DNA of 34,206 nt from Bin125 sp026705025 (GTDB lineage: Bacteria; Chloroflexota; Dehalococcoidia; Bin125): assembly GCA_026705025.1 (NCBI GenBank), contig JAPPBN010000008.1:1-34206 (forward strand), given 5' to 3'. The notes beneath the pieces are model-generated. The model worked only from the letters and a program-made list of their open reading frames with translations. It had not been told where the DNA came from and did no database searches. Each line of letters begins with the position of its first letter. The first letter of the stretch is position 1. The translations under genes were made by a program, and so were the position numbers. Of the stretch, positions 32,051-34,206 are shown piece by piece.

Positions 32051-34206
32051 TCAGCCACCGGCAGCGACCAGCCCGGCCTCTTGTTCGCGTTCCAGCGCCC
32101 AGTCGAACAGCGACGGACCCGAAGGCGGTGTGTTGCGCCCGCGAGGCTTCGGCTCATCTGTCTGCTCAGCCAGGAACTCGGCCCAGCTGAACAGCGTCTG
32201 CTGTTCGTCCTGACCGTGATGGCTCGAACAAGGAACCAGTTCGACGACCGCTTCCGCTTCGCCAGATGGGAGCGCGACGAGCGGTGCCGGTTCCACGATT
32301 GGCCGCTCCCAATCGGCATCGACCAGCAAGTCCTCGGCCTCCGCCGCGATCTGCTGCGCCCTGAGGAAGATGTCCTCGACCGGCTCAGAGTCAGTCTCGC
32401 CGGAGACCAGCTTGCGGGCCAGGGCCATCATCAGGTCGTCGCCGGTATCGCCGTAGGCGGCGAGCCCGTCCTCGGGCAGGTCGCCCTCGACCGCCAGGGA
32501 TGACTGCAGCTTCTGTGCGACCAGCTTGAGCGCGTCGGCCTGCAGCGTGTTGCGGTAGGCCATGAACACGACCTTGACCGGCCGGTGCTGGCCGATCCGC
32601 CACGAGCGTCGCGAGGCCTGGCGCATGGTGTAGACCGAGTAGTCGGTCTCGTACCAAACCAGCGTTGGGAACTGGATCAGATCAAGCCCGGTCTGGACCA
32701 GGCGGGGGTGGCAGATGAGCACGTCAATGCCCTCCTCGACCCTCTTCGCGACCCAGGCCTCGCGCTGCTTTGGCTGCACCCTATCGGCCTTCATCACCGC
32801 CGTCTTGAACCCGTGCCGGGTGAGCAGGGTCTCCAGCCGCCCGGTGATATCCCGCCTGCCCGTGTGGGTGGCGTAGACCAAAACCCGCCGCCCGGCCAGG
32901 CGCTCCTGCGCGACCAGGTCGATCAGCTGCCGCTCCTTGGGATAAACGCGCTCTGGGTCGAGCGGCGGCAGCTGCACGATGAGGTCGCCCGTGTCAGGGT
33001 CGAACACCGACTCGCCCCTCGTGCAGCCCTCGGGATAGGCCAGGAGCGCCTGCAGATAGGTCGAGAGCAGCCTCTGCGAACCGCGCTCGATCGCCTTGAG
33101 CAACGCCCGCTTGAGGTCGGTCGCGAGGATGCGGTAGGCCGAGGCCTGTGAGAGGCCGTGAATGCCCTCCTCCGTGTCCATGCTCGCCACCTGGATCTGC
33201 TCCTCGTAGGGCGGCAGCCCTGAAGCGACATCGGCGAGGCGCAGGAACAACGAGTGACCAATCAGGTGGAACAATGCCGCGGGCGCCATCCCCGGCCGCT
33301 CCTTCTCATGCTTGCGGTAGCTGCGCCGGCGCGAGACCGAGCCGTCTTCGGTCGGGTCGTCGTCGCGGTCGTGGCGCACCCGCTGCTCGAGGAAGCCGTA
33401 GCGCTCGACCCACTTGCGCTCGTCCGAGCGTCCGAACTCCGAGCGAATCTCAGGCGAGAACCGGTAGAGCAAGTGGAACAGCGTGGAAGCGTACCCTCCC
33501 ATCAGGGTGCCCGAGAGCGCCAGCGACTTGCCGCAGGCGTCGGCGAGGATGCCGGCCGAGAGGCCCTGGGCTGAGCCGCGTGCCTTCATCTCATGCACTT
33601 CGTCCACGATCAAGAGGTCGAAGTAGCCGCGCATGTGCTGCTTGACGTAGTCGGCCAGGGGGTACTTGCGCGGCCCCTGTCCGGGCGTCCGCCGCGCCAC
33701 AAGGCCGGCGTTGTAGCCGCTCGTCTCGGTCTCGACCGGCCGCGCCTCGGCCGTCCACAAGGGCGTCCCGCACTTGGGGCAACTGTGACGCTTCTTGTCC
33801 AGCTGCCGGTGCGTCACGGGGACGCCTTCCGCGTCCACGATCTGCGCGGTGCAGTCGGGACAGGCCGGGGTCATGACGAACTCCCCGGTCTCCTCGTCGC
33901 GGACGGGCAGGCCGTCCTCGTCCTGCAGCCGGCGCATCCAGTAGGCGGGGCGGAAGCGGTGACCGAGCTTGGCCCGCGAGTGCGACATGACCACGTACTG
34001 CGGCCCTGCGCCCTCCTGGCGGCGCAGTTGCTCCAGGTCGCTGATCGAGTCGGCGATCCCGGTGCGGACCAAGGGGATCGTCTCCTCTATCTCACGCTGC
34101 CACTTACCGACCAGGTGCGGCGGGCATAGCACCAGCACCCGCTTGAAGCCAGCCAGCTGGGCGGCGGCGATGGCGATGAACGTCTTGCCCACGCCCATCT
34201 CGCCGA
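32051..34206 (-). CDS. SNF2-type DEAD/DEAH helicase with inserted zinc ribbon (5' end outside window)
   Basis: The frame runs off the right edge; codons upstream of the internal ATG at 34198 read GEM before GVGKT, the usual Walker A surround, so the real start lies beyond. Counting from ATG 34198: Walker A GVGKT at 2-6, motif Ia VLVLCPPHLVGKWQREIEET (21-40), a zinc ribbon CPDC (113-116) and CPKC (140-143), the DEVH box in LLIVDEVHEMKA (199-202), and motif III LALSGTLMGG. In the second RecA fold are VLVYATHTGRRD, DVLICHPRLVQTGLDLIQF and motif VI QASRRSWRIGQHRPVKVVF. This is a superfamily 2 ATPase acting on double-stranded DNA; such helicases with a ribbon insert are frequent in phages and integrative elements. 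The C-terminal ~150 residues are acidic and end FDWALEREQEAGLVAAGG. Intact in the window. Confidence 0.92.
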   Translation of the reverse strand, partial: GEMGVGKTFIAIAAAQLAGFKRVLVLCPPHLVGKWQREIEETIPLVRTGIADSISDLEQLRRQEGAGPQYVVMSHSRAKLGHRFRPAYWMRRLQDEDGLPVRDEETGEFVMTPACPDCTAQIVDAEGVPVTHRQLDKKRHSCPKCGTPLWTAEARPVETETSGYNAGLVARRTPGQGPRKYPLADYVKQHMRGYFDLLIVDEVHEMKARGSAQGLSAGILADACGKSLALSGTLMGGYASTLFHLLYRFSPEIRSEFGRSDERKWVERYGFLEQRVRHDRDDDPTEDGSVSRRRSYRKHEKERPGMAPAALFHLIGHSLFLRLADVASGLPPYEEQIQVASMDTEEGIHGLSQASAYRILATDLKRALLKAIERGSQRLLSTYLQALLAYPEGCTRGESVFDPDTGDLIVQLPPLDPERVYPKERQLIDLVAQERLAGRRVLVYATHTGRRDITGRLETLLTRHGFKTAVMKADRVQPKQREAWVAKRVEEGIDVLICHPRLVQTGLDLIQFPTLVWYETDYSVYTMRQASRRSWRIGQHRPVKVVFMAYRNTLQADALKLVAQKLQSSLAVEGDLPEDGLAAYGDTGDDLMMALARKLVSGETDSEPVEDIFLRAQQIAAEAEDLLVDADWERPIVEPAPLVALPSGEAEAVVELVPCSSHHGQDEQQTLFSWAEFLAEQTDEPKPRGRNTPPSGPSLFDWALEREQEAGLVAAGG

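Noticed and set aside
1..34206. Genome-wide reassignment of TAG or TGA to an amino acid
   Set aside because: TAG ends at least five intact genes and TGA ends the relaxation, helicase and Calx-beta genes; several interruptions are indels, which recoding cannot explain.

Overview
The window looks like a piece of a high-GC, Gram-positive-like or monoderm genome, most likely a marine or host-associated Chloroflexota lineage. That placement is inference: it rests on the mix of Uma2-type, Calx-beta, FN3-like, LRR and PQQ-sugar-dehydrogenase proteins and on remembered sequence style, not on a marker gene. No rRNA, tRNA, CRISPR array, transposase or integrase was seen.

Layout. The two ends carry intact-looking genes that resemble mobile-element backbone: a replication-relaxation family protein (left edge, + strand, open to the edge) and an SNF2-type helicase with a zinc ribbon (right edge, - strand, running off the edge). 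Both point inward. Next to the left gene are a decayed two-gene hypothetical unit (1.0-2.5 kb, -), an intact SAM methyltransferase (2.6-3.5 kb, +) and a shortened MarR-type regulator (-).

From 3.9 to 31.8 kb the window is almost entirely an island of exported proteins and their wrecks. It holds a cadherin-like/PQQ sugar dehydrogenase/seven-repeat Calx-beta gene (4.0-8.4 kb), an eight-cysteine secreted protein (8.6-9.5 kb), Uma2, antiporter and LRR pseudogenes (9.6-11.1 kb) and a broken FN3-Calx-beta gene (11.5-13.4 kb). It also holds a broken minus-strand Ig/Calx-beta gene (18.2-14.3 kb), five related two-domain secreted FN3-like proteins (four intact, one pseudogene), an intact sugar-binding periplasmic-type protein with a decayed second copy, a large secreted Ig-like protein (26.2-28.3 kb) and a three-repeat minus-strand protein (31.8-30.7 kb).

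Two patterns stand out. First, four long poly-C/G tracts (10, 13, 9 and 8 nt) all sit in the coding or immediate 5' region of predicted surface-protein genes. At each tract one reading frame gives the long product and the other two stop soon afterwards: two tracts are in frame as read here and two are one base too long. This is the layout of contingency (phase-variation) loci. Second, a module recurs in which a small secreted protein, sometimes with a sugar-binding protein, converges on a minus-strand beta-sandwich repeat protein, usually with a strong hairpin between them. Some units are intact and others are decayed, with near-identical repeat DNA shared between copies. Together these suggest a variable cell-surface or adhesin island, perhaps cargo of an integrative element. 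Frameshifts could also partly be assembly errors in homopolymers, which only reads can settle.
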